The position numbers and the translations under genes were made by a program. From assembly GCA_018292915.2 (NCBI GenBank), contig JACVVK020000442.1, positions 307,501 through 371,500 of the forward strand: DNA of 64,000 bases. Direction: 5' to 3'. The notes under the pieces were generated by a model. The model saw only the letters and a program-made list of their open reading frames with translations, ran no database searches and was not told the origin of the DNA. Shown piece after piece: positions 1 through 12,617 of the stretch (positions within the stretch are counted from its first letter, which is position 1; every line of letters starts with the position of its first letter). Origin of the DNA: Batillaria attramentaria (lineage: Eukaryota; Mollusca; Gastropoda; Batillariidae).

Positions 1-640
1 TGGAGGGTCGGGGCTGGAGGTAACCTTATCTGGGCTTCGACAGAGCCGTTTGTGCGAGGAAATGAGGATCTAGGATGACAGAATAAACAGCAGGGGAGAC
101 AAATCAGGAGAGATAAGACCGGAAATGGGAAGGCGAAAACGAGGCTAAACCTGTCATGGATGGGGGATCGAGCCTTCAAAAGACGACTTGTGTCATGCGA
201 TGCATGAGAATGAAGTGGCCAAGCACTAGCGCGACACCAATAGTCGATGCACTTCTTCCTTTCCTGCAAGAGGGAGGGGCACAGAATGGAACACGTTATT
301 ATGTTTGCCTCGCTGGGTCTTTCTCAAGTTAGTGGATGCCAGATGCAAAGGCCAGAGTCAGCCTGTTCCAGCAGCTGTAACATTTGAAACGAGACACGGA
401 CACGACCAACGAATTGGAACAGCCATCGCTCTCTTAAAACAAAGTCCTCCGAAGATATAGTACTCTGAAAAATCACACTGCAAGCGCCGATTTCGACTCT
501 CGTCTAATCTCTGCCACTGTTGGTAATTACTACGTGCAACTAGGGCGATCCGCAAATATCCGTGCACTGCGTGTCTGGTTTGAAATCACCTCTCCGCCGC
601 ACGAGACACAGGCAACAACCAGCTGCCTTCACGGGTGTTA
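1..640. other. No feature seen
   Basis: Mixed-composition DNA with no SINE, repeat or exon-like frame that I can support. 704-887 and 1691-2410 are likewise empty. Confidence 0.6.
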
Positions 641-647
641 CCGAAGC

Positions 648-650
<3 letters not shown>

Positions 651-703
<53 letters not shown>
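651..703. repeat. (GT)n(GA)n microsatellite
   Basis: About 31 bp GT then 22 bp GA. Confidence 0.95.
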
Positions 704-887
704 CATTTATACGGTCAGGAGGAACCAAAAATCAGTCTGCGGACATGAGGATGAAAACATCAGACTACGGACACTGGGAGGAAAGAACACAAGCCGCTCA
801 CATCCCTCTGTTATTGGAGCCATAAATCAGCCCGTCTACTGATGGCGACTGAGACATAAACAATCCGTGCACAACTTGTCTCAGCCG

Positions 888-1129
888 CTCGTTGCTCGGT
901 CAGTCCCGTTACGAGCGGGACGCTATAGCGTAATTCCAACCCGCCAATCGGGGTAATAACTTTCGTTGTCGCCCGCTGTGCGGTTATGTTCGGCCAATCT
1001 CCGTGTTTGAATCACTGTTTGGTAGCAGAGATTTACGTACGTTGTTTCTGATCGGTTTCTGACGAATTTTGCGATTTCTTGTGCAGTCGTGTTTTACTGC
1101 TGATTTTCAGAATGAAATACACACACACA

Positions 1130-1192
<63 letters not shown>
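888..1192 (+). repeat. Dispersed repeat E copy 1, ending in (AC)n
   Basis: A unit of about 230 bp starts GCTCGTTGCTCGG and ends CTGATTTTCAGAATGAAA, followed by about 75 bp of (AC)n. It is nearly identical to 13556-13858, including the (AC)n tail. No coding capacity. Confidence 0.85.
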
Positions 1193-1197
<5 letters not shown>

Positions 1198-1218
1198 GAG
1201 GAGTCGTTCAAGAGGCGC

Positions 1219-1690
1219 AAGGACACAAATGACCGTGGGGTCATGTTGTGTGTTTATCTCGGGTACCCTGTTTGGCGAGTGTGCTAGTCTGTAGTGATTT
1301 TTGTTGTCATGAAAATTCGTGATTTTCGTGATTTTTGTGTTATTTAGGTCAAGGCGCATGCCAGGCGTACACGAAAAGAGGCAAGCTGCCAGTGAAGCTT
1401 TTTTTTTTTTTTTTTTTTTGCACAGAGATGGGATATACAAGTGAGGCAAGCGGATTTGTGCGAAATGTCTCTCTGGCCTAAAGAGAAAGTAGACGTGCAT
1501 TACTCCAGTGAGGCCTGAGCGGAACGGAGACATTCAATTTTTTAAAACCCCTGTCAGGTGCATGCCTTTGAATGGTCTGTTCATGGTAGTAATTGTTTCT
1601 AGATGGAAGCATTTTTCGGGGGGTGACTATGATGCGTGAGGCTAATAGGGAATATATAGGTATTTTGAGACCCTGTGTATTTGTGTCCTT
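1219..1690 (-). mobile_element. Short TIR element D, copy 1 (MITE-like)
   Basis: It is bounded by the inverted 12-mer AAGGACACAAAT (1219-1230) and ATTTGTGTCCTT (1679-1690). The interior matches 7485-7910 and 27009-27557 in the opposite orientation. A T-run sits at 1400-1419. No convincing target duplication and no transposase frame. Confidence 0.65.
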
Positions 1691-2410
1691 CGGCCACAAA
1701 CAAGTAAGGATAGAAACAAGGAGATTACGTGACAGTCACAAAAAACCAACAAATATACATCACCCATAAAAAGATAGAAAGAGAAAACCCCTAGAAAACG
1801 AAAACTGTGCAGAATAAATTAGAGATGTGTACAGAGGGTGACAAGAAAACAAACAAAAATCAGGCGAAACAGGGTTAAAACATTTCTTTCTAAAACACAC
1901 CGGATGGTTTATGTTAATTTGATGTTTGCTTACAGTCCGCAGAAATCCAGGAACTGCAGATAAAATAAATGTTGCGAGCGCGCAGAATCAGTAAAACCCT
2001 AACAACAAACACAGCGTCCTGGTAATGCGAAACATAATTCTGGCAATCGTGATGATATTTCCCGTGCTTTTTCGGTGCTTGGTTGGCGATGGCCAATCAC
2101 AAACGTAAACTTTGAATGAAAAACACTCATGCTCGATTCATCCCTTGAAATCCCTCGCGTTCCCCCAGTGTTTTTGAACCCTGCATTACCGCAAGCGTGC
2201 AGAGAAGCTGTATTTTTTTTTTTTTTTGGGTCAGTTATTGTCTCTAGAGGGGCAGCGTCTAATGAAGAACGGGTGCTTCCCATTGATTTCACTGCACTCC
2301 AGGGACCGTTGGGGACATCTGCTGAATTTTTTTCTCTTGATTTTCAGATAGAGTGACATTTTTAACCACATTATAAAACTGAAAGTTTGTTCAAATGTCG
2401 CTTTGGTGTG

Positions 2411-2575
2411 GGGAGCCGGGATGGCCGAATGGTAGAGCGTTGGACTCTCAGTGCTCGGGTCGTGAGTTCGAATCCCGGCTGGGGCCAAATATTTGTTCTG
2501 GCCTTTTTCTCGTTGCCCCGTCTTTGATATCACCCTTACATGGTGGATAAGGACGTTAAACTTCCAAACCACCAC
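2411..2575 (+). mobile_element. tRNA-derived SINE
   Basis: The tRNA-like head has box A TGGCCGAATGGTAG and box B GAGTTCGAATCCC. The body is TTTGATATCACCC ... GGACGTTAAAC, with a CA-rich end. This defines the commonest SINE family of the window. Subfamily with GTTCGAATCC. Confidence 0.9.
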
Positions 2576-2584
2576 TGAGAACAA

Positions 2585-3110
2585 CAGTTGAAAAAACAAA
2601 CAACAACAACAAAACACAACCACAAAAAACAAAAAGGCCAGAACACCCCCCCAAAACAAACAAACAAACAAACAAACAAACCAACAAACCAAAACCAAAC
2701 AAAACAAAACAAAACAAAACAAAACAAAACAAAACAAAACAAACCAAAACAAAACGAAAACAACCCCCCCCCAAAAAAAACAAACAAACAAACAAACAAA
2801 AAAACAAACAAACAAAAACCACACACACAAACAAACAAACAAACAAACAAACAAACAAACAAAACAAAATACCAGAAACATAACTCAAACAACAACAAAC
2901 AACCAAAGAAACCTAAAAAACAAACACCCCCCAAAAAAACAAACAAACAAACAAAAATAAAACAAACAAACAAACAAAAATAAAACAAACAAACAAACAA
3001 CTTAAAAAACAAAACCCCAACAAGACGCAAACAACACACAAAAAAACCCAAAACGAAAACAAGACAACAACTTCAACAAACAAACATGAAAAAAACCCCA
3101 AACAAACAGA
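2585..3110. repeat. A/C low-complexity tract, (CAAA)n and (CAAAA)n
   Basis: More than 500 bp of imperfect AACA-type repeats directly after a SINE end. Six-frame open frames here are compositional. Confidence 0.95.
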
Positions 3111-4863
3111 AAAACCAAACAATATCCACCCATAACGCCCTGCAAATGGAAGTGCGAGTCAGCACTTGACCCACGCTGATCCTCACCACCGAGTGACCAG
3201 CTGGTTGCCTGTCTAACTGCCCACCAAATTCCGGCCAATTTCCCACCCCAGGAAGCAAATGGCCCATCACAAGGCGATGGGGAGGCCGCTAGTTTGGGTG
3301 CGTTCTGCCACTCTAGGCCGAGATGGGCGTTCCTTCCGTTACCTGCTCCGTGATTTCCGTTGACCGATTGATTGACTGATTGACTGATTGATCGTGAGTA
3401 ACGTGTTGTTACTGGATATGTACAGTTTTGCCGGACGGCTGTGAAAAAGGGAAGGTTTGGAGCGCGAAGAAACGAGCGCGAGTCAGTGAAGGGGCACGGC
3501 GTTTCACCAGTGGTATTCTAACAAGACCCCTGACGTTCCCGTCTGAACTCTGACCGTTCTCTTTTCTCTGAAGCGAACATTTCCATATATATATATAGAG
3601 CATCTACCATCATCAGCAAAAAAGGGCCTAAGCGCCATGGCTTTCACAAGCGCTTATAGGCCCTTTTTACACGTGACGGTGGACATTCTTTGGGTATCAA
3701 GCCTCCAGTTTCGGCCCTTTCGGTACCAGGCAACTGATTTTTTTTTTTAATCTTTGAATTTCAAGAGAACCGGAAGCTTTCTGATTGGGCAAATAGGTTA
3801 GTCACATGGGTGCTTCCGTTCACAGATGACAGAATATGAAACCAGCTGTTGAAAAGAGAATTCTCACCTACTAACATCTTCTCTCTCTCTCTCTCTCTCT
3901 CTCCAATATGAACCAATATGAAAGCAAAGAGTAGACCACTTGGTAAGAACAATACCCTTCTCGCAACGATCATGCAGGCCCCCAACCTACCTCCACTCCC
4001 ACTCCTCTTTGACGCCTTAACCACCAGTCTGGCAAAATTGTATAATCCATTGATGTTTGAGACTGTTGTAACTACCACTTGAAGAGGCCAATGGATGCGA
4101 TCATCATCAACAACAAGAAGTAGAAAAGGTCAAAGCAGGGCTATCTGTACATGTGTTCTGTCTATCTGTAACTGTTTCTGTTGTGTGAATATGTATTCTT
4201 TGTCTATGTGTTCACATATATGCGTGTGTGAAAAAAGGAAAAAAACAGAATAAAGAAAAAATCACAAAAAAACAGAAAAAAGGAAAAAAAGAAAAAGAAA
4301 AAGGCCAAAGCGTACTTAGAGTTCGCTAGTAGAGCGTTTCATTAGCAAGGAAAGAAAACACTGGATTTTGTAAAAAGTAAAAACTACTGGCTTCTGAGCA
4401 AGCCCTTTATGAGGTATGCTCGTGGGATGAATAAAATGCTTAGTGGAGTTGCTAGAATTGGGCGCTTTTTGCAATGAGGAGAAATTCTGACACCATTCAG
4501 CCGTGTTTTTCCTGTGTCCGTAACTTGCCGACCAGAAAATGCTTTCCACGTGGGTGTTAACCATAAATATCCGGCCCTGCCTGGCTGATGAAGTGAACAT
4601 CGCAGGCGTTCTTCAAAAAATATTATTTCACTCTACTCCGTGGAGGTTGTATTCTATAATAATCTGTGGGGATTCAGGCGTCCATACTGAACTACCGTCT
4701 CTTGGCCTAGAGTTTTCCAAACAGTTTCTCTGGTCCTCGCCTTTGTTGAAAAGGTTAACACACAGTTTGTCGAAGGGTGTCTGGATAATATTTCAGGATT
4801 TAAGGCATTCAGAGAGAGGCATTCACATTCCTTACTGAAGAGGGATGTATGTGTTGTTTTTAG
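3111..4863. other. No gene seen
   Basis: Contains a GATTGACT mini-repeat (3362-3394), the hairpin at 3616, (TC)n at 3880-3902 and an A-rich stretch at 4228-4308. Nothing exon-like. 5199-6078 and 6253-6669 are also empty. Confidence 0.6.
3616..3668. repeat. Hairpin-forming palindrome
   Basis: AAAAAGGGCCTAAGCGC pairs with GCGCTTATAGGCCCTTTTT across a 14-nt loop, with a 2-nt bulge. The stem is short for a miRNA precursor. Confidence 0.7.
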
Positions 4864-5131
4864 CCTCCCCTGCCCCCCCCCCACCCCCCAGAAAAAAAGA
4901 AAAAGCCCCCCCCCCCAAGAAAAAACCCACCCACACACACACACACACAAAACAACAACCAAAAACAAAACAAAAAACCCCCCAAAAATCCCCCCAAAAC
5001 CAAAAAAACAAAACAAAAACAAACATCAAAACAAAACAAAACACACCAAAAAAGCCAACAACAACGAACAATTAAAAAAAACAAAACACCCCCCCCCCCC
5101 AACTTAACAACAACAACAACAATACCAAGAG

Positions 5132-5198
<67 letters not shown>
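4864..5198. repeat. C/A-rich low complexity followed by (AC)n
   Basis: C-runs and A-runs alternate to 5100. A pure (AC)n tract occupies about 5136-5198. Confidence 0.95.
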
Positions 5199-5199
<1 letters not shown>

Positions 5200-6078
5200 G
5201 ATTCCTGGAAACACCTGGAGCCAACGCATTGACGCATTTTCTGCCATTTTCTTTTTAAACTTGGGAAGCTTGCCGGATCGTGTCACCAATGAGGCCAGAC
5301 ATCGGTAGGCATGGCACGAACCTGACCACACAGCGGTCTCTTCAAAAGCTTCAAAGTGCAAAAATGCCAACCCTCGGATCCGTGAAAGCTGAGACGACAA
5401 GTCAGCGGCACGTAGTGGGTGTAACGATTCTTTCCGCGCGATCGATTGGCTGAGAATCGAATCACGTGTTTGCCGAACAGTGACGTTACAAAATTTGCAT
5501 GGACACGTGTGATGGTTGGTGTCAGCTGACCAGTCCGCCATTCCTCGGCAGGCAATTGGTTTATGGACTTGTAAGAAGCTGTCTCTCTCTCCCTCTCCTT
5601 CCGTGTCTCTCTTTTCCTTTTATATCCATCACTCCTAATTCTCTCAGACATGCAAACAAGCACGCAATGGCGACAACTAAGTTATCCAAGGTAGATGGAG
5701 AACCAGCAGCTTTTAGTCTCGCGTCAAGGCGTGATACCATGGTAGTGGACATGTTCAAGCGCCATACTGTTTTGCCGGTGCAAGTTTTGGTACAAACCTG
5801 ACAGGTATCGAGGTAATTACAAAAAAAAAAAAAGATTACGTGTTTTATTCTGACCGGCGTATGCGAGGTAGTGATTGATTTCATTGGTCTGACGGGTTAG
5901 GGTCATCTTTTAGACCCGGCTGGAAATCAAAACTTTGAACTGGCTATTTCTTCGTCCCATGAGAAGAAAGACGAATAACACCTTTAGAAGGTCTTTAAAG
6001 ACTTTGAAGACTTTTTTTTTTAGCAAGTATTTCCTGATATTTTCTCTCCAACTGTTTTGTACCTACCTGTATTGAATG

Positions 6079-6252
6079 AAGCCGGGGTGGCCGAATGGTA
6101 GAGCGTTTGACTTCTGATGCTCGGGTCTTGAGTTCGTATCCCGGCTGGGGCCAAATATTTGTGCTGGCTTTTTCATCGTTGTCCCCTCTTTGATATCACC
6201 CGTATGTGGTGGAAAAGGACGTTAAACTCCAAACACCCACCCACCCCACCTT
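6079..6252 (+). mobile_element. tRNA-derived SINE
   Basis: Same family. It carries the other diagnostic set: GTTCGTATCC in box B, TTTTTCATCGTTG, and CCCGTATGTGGTGG. The end is CACCCACCCACC. Confidence 0.9.
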
Positions 6253-6669
6253 TCGTGTATTGAAAAAAACAAAACAAAAAACAAACCGACACCATGGTGA
6301 AAAAAATCCCCAAACCGCATACTGATCCATCACGGTTAATTGTAGCGCTTCAAGCTGGAAACAACGCTCGTGCAGATCGACATGTCGCTGGAGCTGCAAC
6401 TGCTTTTTTCCCGCCAAGATTTACTGCGTGAACTGACGTCACGTGGACGAACGTAACACTGCCAAACCCGGGGGCCATTGTTCCCACGATAACAGGGAAG
6501 AAAAGAGAAAAAGAGAGCAAACACAGCGGCCGATATCACGCTGGTATTTCCGGGTAATTTCCTTTGACCTTCTGCCAGCCAGCTGTGCCCTCGGGGATCC
6601 CCGAAACGAGAGATTGTGGCCTTGTGCGTGGAAAATGCCTCTGTCCACTCCCCTTCCCTATCCCCGCCT

Positions 6670-6689
6670 CTCTCTCTCTCTCTCTCTCT

Positions 6690-6738
<49 letters not shown>
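6670..6738. repeat. (TC)n(GT)n microsatellite
   Basis: TC tract followed by about 45 bp GT, just 5' of the SINE at 6767. Confidence 0.95.
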
Positions 6739-6739
<1 letters not shown>

Positions 6740-6766
6740 CAAGATCTGAACAGTCCACCTAAACAC

Positions 6767-6940
6767 GGGGAGCCAGGATAGCCGAATGGTAGAGCGTTGG
6801 ACTTTGAATGCTCGGGTCGTGAGTTCGAATCCCGGCTAGGGCCAAATAATTATTTGTGCCAGCTTTTTCTCGTTGCCCGTCCTTGAAATCACCCTTATGT
6901 GATGGAAAAGGACGTTAAACTCCCAAACACCCATCCACCT
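6767..6940 (+). mobile_element. tRNA-derived SINE
   Basis: Same family, GTTCGAATCC subfamily, with the CCCTTATGTGATGG core and GGACGTTAAACTCCC end. Confidence 0.9.
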
Positions 6941-7484
6941 GTCCTGTTCATGACAGCCATATTCCTGATGTTACCTCAGTTGTGTGTGTCGGTCATGTGA
7001 CACGAACAAAGCCACGTCACGGTGCCAATGAGGTCACCGAAAAGCAGCAGTTCGTCAGTGCACTCTTCTGCCTCGCCAGGTCTCAAGTGAAACTCACATC
7101 CTACGACCTGTCCTGAAGAATATGGAATACGAAGAGAAGCGAACTAACATAGATGCTTAATTGAGGTGATGTCGGTGCTACTTGAGCCGCGGAAGTGGAT
7201 TCTGATTGGCTGAATGTCACCCAAGGCGGAAGTAAGTGGCCATAGGGAGAGAGCATGAGAAGCGACGGCGTAATTTGATTGGCTACGCAGACTACAAAGA
7301 CTTCCGTGCCACATAGCGACACGGTATGCAGGTTTCCTTTACGAGGAACGAGGCACTCACAAAACGTCCTAGTCGCGTCACGTGATTTTTGATGCGTACC
7401 AGTCTTTCTTCCTTCTAGTTAAAGAGCTACTCGACATGACAGAAATGGCGGCCTTTCTTCGTCTTACTATCCTGATTGTGGGCG

Positions 7485-7910
7485 AAGGACACAAATACAC
7501 AGGGTCTCAAAATGCCTATATATTCCCTATTAGCCTCAGGCATCATCGTCACCCCTTAAAATGCGTCAGTCTAGAAACAATTACTACCATGAACAGACCA
7601 TTCAAAGGCACGCATCTGACAGGGTTTTAAAAACATTGAATGTCTCCTTCCTGCTCAGGCCTCACTGGAGTTATGCAAGTCTACTTTCTCTTTAGGCCAG
7701 ACAGGCAGTCCACACAAATCCGCTTGCCTCACTTGTGTCCCACCTCTGTGCAAAACGTCCCAGCTTCGCTGGCAGCTTGCCTCTTTTGGTGACCGGCTGC
7801 CATGCAACTTGACAAATATAACACACAAGTCACGAAAATTACACTTTTTCATGACAATAAAAATCACTACAGTCTAGCACACTTGCCAAACAGAAGACTG
7901 CACATGACAC
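7485..7910 (+). mobile_element. Short TIR element D, copy 2 (right end lost)
   Basis: It starts with AAGGACACAAAT and follows the D sequence (CTCAAAATGCCTATATATTC, then the CAGGCCTCACTGGAGT block) to the CACATGAC region near 7910, where the right inverted end is missing. Confidence 0.65.
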
Positions 7911-8606
7911 CTGTCGAATCTTGGAACAAACAATCATAGACATCTGTACTACGCCAACACACGTTGTGTTTCGAAGTCTCCCAAGACTGAGATGTTGTTC
8001 ATAATGATATACTAACCAGTGTTTTGATGCGCTTTCGACGTTCGAAGACTGACTAAACTCTAATAACTATGATTAGCCCGAACCTTACGCTGACGTGGGT
8101 GTAACTTTGCTGGGTGGATGTGTCAGTAGTTGAGACTCCTGATCATATGTCCCCAGAGTTCGAATGTCATATCAGCAAAGGGAAGTTTTATTTTATTTTA
8201 TTTAATTTTATTTTAACAGAAAACGGCCAGGCATGCATTGTGATTTTGCTTTCAGACTTGCATAAACGACGTCTGCGAAGTGGCATATCTTGTCAGACGG
8301 TCATATGCGACGATGATGGAAATAATGACAGCGTTGTAATTCGTTTAGTTCTCGCCTAACTTGGCCTTGAGTGAACAGACTGGCGCCGTGTGGAGGAGGA
8401 TGCAGGCCGGACTGCACTCTTCTTGTGTCAAGAGTATAAACACAGGCAGCTTAGGGCGTTAGTACACTGTACTAGAGGCTAGAGGAGCATATGTTGGTAG
8501 GTTTACAACAGGCGTGAGCAGACACAGCAAACGTCACTTACATACAACCACCTCCCCGACTGAACGCCATTATATCTATTGACCGGGGACTTGTGAGGGT
8601 GGGCGG
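7911..8606. other. No gene seen
   Basis: Only a T-rich patch near 8188-8212. 6941-7484, 8773-9017, 9137-9532 and 9693-10110 (with a GT/G-run at 10021-10055) are also without supported genes. Confidence 0.6.
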
Positions 8607-8772
8607 ATGGGTGTTTGGGAGTTTAACGCCCTTTTCCACCACATAAGGGTGATATCAAAGACAGGGCAATGAGAAAAAGGCCAGCACAAATATTTGGACC
8701 CAGCCGGGAATCGAACTCACGACCCGAGCATTGAAAGTCCAGCGCTCTACCATTCGGCCGCCCCGGCTCCCC
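8607..8772 (-). mobile_element. tRNA-derived SINE
   Basis: Reverse-orientation copy: GTTTAACGCCC tail first, box B complement GGGAATCGAACTC, head complement GGCCGCCCCGGCTCCC. Confidence 0.9.
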
Positions 8773-9017
8773 CGCGGGGGACTTATGAGGACATCACTCT
8801 TCACTTACTACTGTTAGAGAGTTGTCTCGTCTTGCCACCAATATTAGGATAACCGAATTGGTTCACTTACATATATGGCTTTTTCCTTATGGTAATACCT
8901 CTGGTGCACTTTCCAGAGAGTGTTTTCTTATTTTTTGTTGACAAACTCTCACTCCCGGGCCTCTACCCCCCTCCCCCCCCCCCCCCGCACCTTTTGTCTC
9001 CCTCTCACAAGAGAGCA

Positions 9018-9073
9018 TGAATGAATGAATGAATGAATGAAACTTTATTTTACAACGGTTGAGGCATTTAACA

Positions 9074-9136
<63 letters not shown>
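9018..9136. repeat. Repeat tail motif with (GAAT)n and (GA)n
   Basis: (GAAT)n, CTTTATTTTACAACGGTTGA, then about 57 bp GA. The CTTTATTTTACAACGG motif with a short tandem prefix recurs at 9533-9605 (GAAC prefix) and 24249-24350 (ATCA prefix), as expected for the 3' ends of one retroelement family. Confidence 0.7.
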
Positions 9137-9139
<3 letters not shown>

Positions 9140-9532
9140 ATTTTCACATTTCATGCCTCACAATAGACGGATTTTGAGATTTGTGTTGGTGTCTTTCGCG
9201 CACTACTTTATTATCTTTATACAAGCTCATATGTCACAGACGCTCGTACATTTGAAGCAGCTGGGTTCATTTTACAATTCATCCTGGTAATGAGTGCAGT
9301 GGAAGCATCACGGTTTCTTGGTGCTAGGGCTCTCAAAATCAGAATCGAGCTATCACTCTTAATTCAACGCCAGACGAGTTCAGAAGGATTTTTATCCAAG
9401 TACCGCAATTCAACCACATTGGTAAAATGATAATTTAGCTGTACAGGCACAATTTCGTGAAGGGTTAGGAAAAAATAATAAAGGGAAACTCGAATACAGA
9501 TTTCGAGGGCAGGGAAACTAGATCTCAGAGAG

Positions 9533-9645
9533 AACGAACGAACGAACTTTATTTTCCAACGGAAGTGATTTAACTAAACAATGATTAATTTTTCAATCAG
9601 CCGTTGCTACAAAAAAAAGACTACAATGGCAAGATAAAAGGAAAT

Positions 9646-9692
<47 letters not shown>
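9533..9692. repeat. Repeat tail motif with (GAAC)n, then (GA)n
   Basis: GAACGAACGAACTTTATTTTCCAACGG ends at CAGCCGTTGCTAC, followed by a (GA)n tract at about 9650-9692. Confidence 0.7.
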
Positions 9693-9696
<4 letters not shown>

Positions 9697-10023
9697 TTCA
9701 TGCTTTGTTCACAATGGAAGGATTTTAAGATTTTATTGTTGGTTCGGAGGAAGAAGCATGCAAGACATCGGCCCGATTATTTGCTCCATGTCTTATCTTC
9801 AGCCTTCGTTTCCCTGGGATCTAAAATTGATCTGCTAACATAGTTCCGTAAAGAACGTTTGTTAAACTTCTCACGCAGCTGCCATTTTGCTCCGGCTAAA
9901 AGAACTGCGCGGAGAAAAAAAAAATGGGAAAAGAGAATTGCACTGATGGCTCGCTCGGCCTTAAATGAAAAAGTACATCCATCCGGACAAAGAATACCGT
10001 TTCTCGAAGGATAATCGTAATGT

Positions 10024-10054
<31 letters not shown>

Positions 10055-10109
10055 GTGCAAACGCCCACATCTTTCAGTTTCCGCTTTGTTCATTTTTTTT
10101 TTTTATTTT

Positions 10110-10480
10110 ATCTTTTTTTTTGCTGCCCCAACTCGTCGCCAGCTCCCGTGGTTTTCCTTCCAGGCCACGGATGTCATGGGAGTTGTGGCAATTTTCATTA
10201 GGCATGATGTTGAGACTGGATGCTATGATGGATGCTACAGAGGTCTCTGTCGTTTGAGACTGTGTGACAGGGCCGCATTCGACGCTTCCTGTCGTACATT
10301 AATCAGGCGTTAATCAGGCCCGGGAACCACGACATCTGTGGTACAGGACGTGTAATCATCGACACCATAACGTGTGTCAAAACTACAGAAACACCCAGAC
10401 AGTCGCACCCGTGGAGTGGGTGAGTCTCGGCGGTGTGGCAACAGCCTCCCCAATGGGCACCCCTGCTCAGTCTGGGAACA
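10110..10480 (-). mobile_element. Dispersed repeat C, copy 1
   Basis: It shares CCGGGAACCACG, GGACGTGTAATCATCGACAC and GTGGAGTGGGTGAGTCTCGG with 30475-30885. Older and more diverged. Confidence 0.7.
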
Positions 10481-11552
10481 GAAGCCGACGTAGGTAGGGA
10501 AAATCTCGCTTGCCTCGGCTGGGACGTAAATCGAATGTGAAGCTGAATATTACGTCGCTAGCGACGCATGATTGGCCCTCTCTTCCATCAGTATATTTTT
10601 TTTGTGTGCTCACTTTTCAGATGTGTAGGATGGCCTTGCCTGGGCTGGGATGGTCTGCCATTCGTGCATTGCGAAACTCCATAGCTGTAAGCATGGCAGT
10701 CAGGTTTATTTTGACAACGTCACGCCCGAAGAAAACACTCCAATAAAATTCCTAAGCGGTATAAACAGCCAACCAGAATGAGTAAATCATAACACTTTCT
10801 GTTTGTGTTTTCCTTTTCAGCCGTGTTTTTAACCTTCACTCGTGAGGCTGTTCATGCAGCGGTGCTGACGAGCGTGGGGGTGCGTGCATGTTGCAATTTC
10901 CGTCCCGAGGGCAGGGCAGGTCACGCGGCATGTTTCATTAAGGGGAGATCACTGTCAATGTCCCGAATGGAAAGTTTCGCTGATAACTGGCATGCACAGA
11001 CGATTCATAACGCCACGCGTCTGCACATGCGCATTTGGGTTCTAATTTCCAGCATATCTGTTTTAACGGCTAACGTCATTGATTCTGGTAGTCTCAACAA
11101 CTTGCACGTGATAACGGCTGGGTTTCTCAGACTCTGTAAGTAGAAAACCAGTACGTCACACAAAGAAAGATTTATTGTATTCTATCTAACTATTTTTTAT
11201 GGTTTGATAGTTTTTTAAGTTTTACGGCACCCCTTACGGCACCCCTACAAATACAGAACATGCCATCATCACCATCATCGTCATCATCATCATTTACAGA
11301 GACCAGTTACTCCCCGCAGGTGATAATTATTGTGCTGTATCGGTTTGTTCACCTTACTCAAGGTTAAGAACAACCTGTTTGAACATGACTAACACTGCTG
11401 TATAGAGAACGTTATAGGTGGAAAAACCACTATTGTTCGTTCTCCTTTTTGTAAAAGTAAGTATACATTCCCGACATCATTTTGTTACCTACGTTATGTG
11501 TGTACTGCTTCACTGGAAAACTAGAGAGGCAGAAGCCTCCATGGCTCCCTTG
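10481..11552. other. No gene seen
   Basis: Open frames up to 112 codons (10805-11143) lack family features. (CATCAT)n near 11263-11293. 12615-13436 likewise holds only (AC)n at 12573-12614, a G-rich stretch at 13005-13060, and a TACTTTATTAATCCCTAAGG retroelement-tail-like motif at 13240. Confidence 0.6.
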
Positions 11553-12569
11553 TGACACAGGTCAAGGTCATTCACAAGAGTATGTTTGTAAAGCTCTTAT
11601 AACTATCCATTATCATGCCAAGTAAAGTGTCTCTGGCGCTCTGAGTCCCTGGCAATATTACAATTTTCCCCGAAACAGTTTGTATGGCCTTGACCTTTGG
11701 TCAAGGTCATTCAAATGAGATCTCATCAATGTCTATCATCATGCCAAGTTCAATGCCTCTAGTATTTGTAGTTCCCCCGAAAATGGTAATGTTGAAATTC
11801 ATAACAGCTAGCTTTAATGACCTTGACCTCAGTCAAGGTCATTCAGAAAGGTAGGTCTCATTGCTGTCTATCATCATGCCTCGTTTGGTGCCTCTACTTT
11901 TTGTTGTTTTGGACAAAATGCCAAGGTTAAAGTTTCAAAAAAAACAACAAAAACAACAACAACAACAAAAAAACCCCAAAAAACAAAAACGCTTGCATGG
12001 CCTTGACCTTGACTAAAAGTCACTGAACACAGGTATGTCTGTAAAGGTGCTGCCAATGTCAATCATCACACATATTTTGAGGCTTTTGATCCTTCTAGAT
12101 TCTGGGAAAATGCAAATGTAAAATTTCCCAACAGACTGTTTTAATGACCTTGACCTTGAGTCAAGGTCATTTAAGATGGCATATGTGCATAGGTCTTATC
12201 ACTGTCTATCAGCACGCGAGGTTTGGCACCTCTGCTGTATGTTGTTTCTGAGAAAATGCCAATGTTAAGGTTTCACAAAAATAGCTTGTACGGCCTTGAC
12301 CTTGACACAAGGCCACTGACTACATGTACATCTGTAAAGTTCTTATCAATGTCTATCATCATGCAAAGTTTAAAACCTCTGGTGTTTGTAGATTACGAGA
12401 AAATGCCAATCTAAAATTTTCAAACAGAGCGCTTTAGTGACCTTGACCTTGAGTCAAGGTTATTGAAAATGATATGTTTTGAAAGGTCTTGTGGTTGTTT
12501 ATCAGCATGCCAAGTTTTGTGCCTCTGCTGTTTGTAGATTCTGAGAAAATGACAACGTTAAAGTTTTCT

Positions 12570-12570
<1 letters not shown>
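11553..12570. repeat. Degenerate tandem repeat of about 147 bp, 7 units
   Basis: Units share TGACCTTGACCTTGAGTCAA-type palindromes followed by GGTCATT, then TGTCTATCATCATGCCAAGT, GTGCCTCTGCTGTTTGTAG and GAGAAAATGCCAATGTTAAA. Landmark positions are about 11562, 11690, 11820, 12001, 12148, 12295 and 12441. The last three intervals are 146-147 bp. TCAAGGTCA is the extended half-site of FTZ-F1/ERR-type nuclear receptors. Confidence 0.85.

Positions 12571-12617
<47 letters not shown>

Noticed and set aside
2424..2487. tRNA genes at the SINE heads (also 6080, 6770, 8700, 17520, 32865 and others)
   Set aside because: The heads have box A and box B but sit in full SINE bodies with target duplications and no proper cloverleaf ends, so they are SINE promoters.
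4654..5541. Long minus-strand frames rich in Val, Phe and Cys
   Set aside because: Compositional readings of C/A-rich and (AC)n DNA.
10805..11143. 112-codon + frame
   Set aside because: No family features and no splice-supported neighbours.
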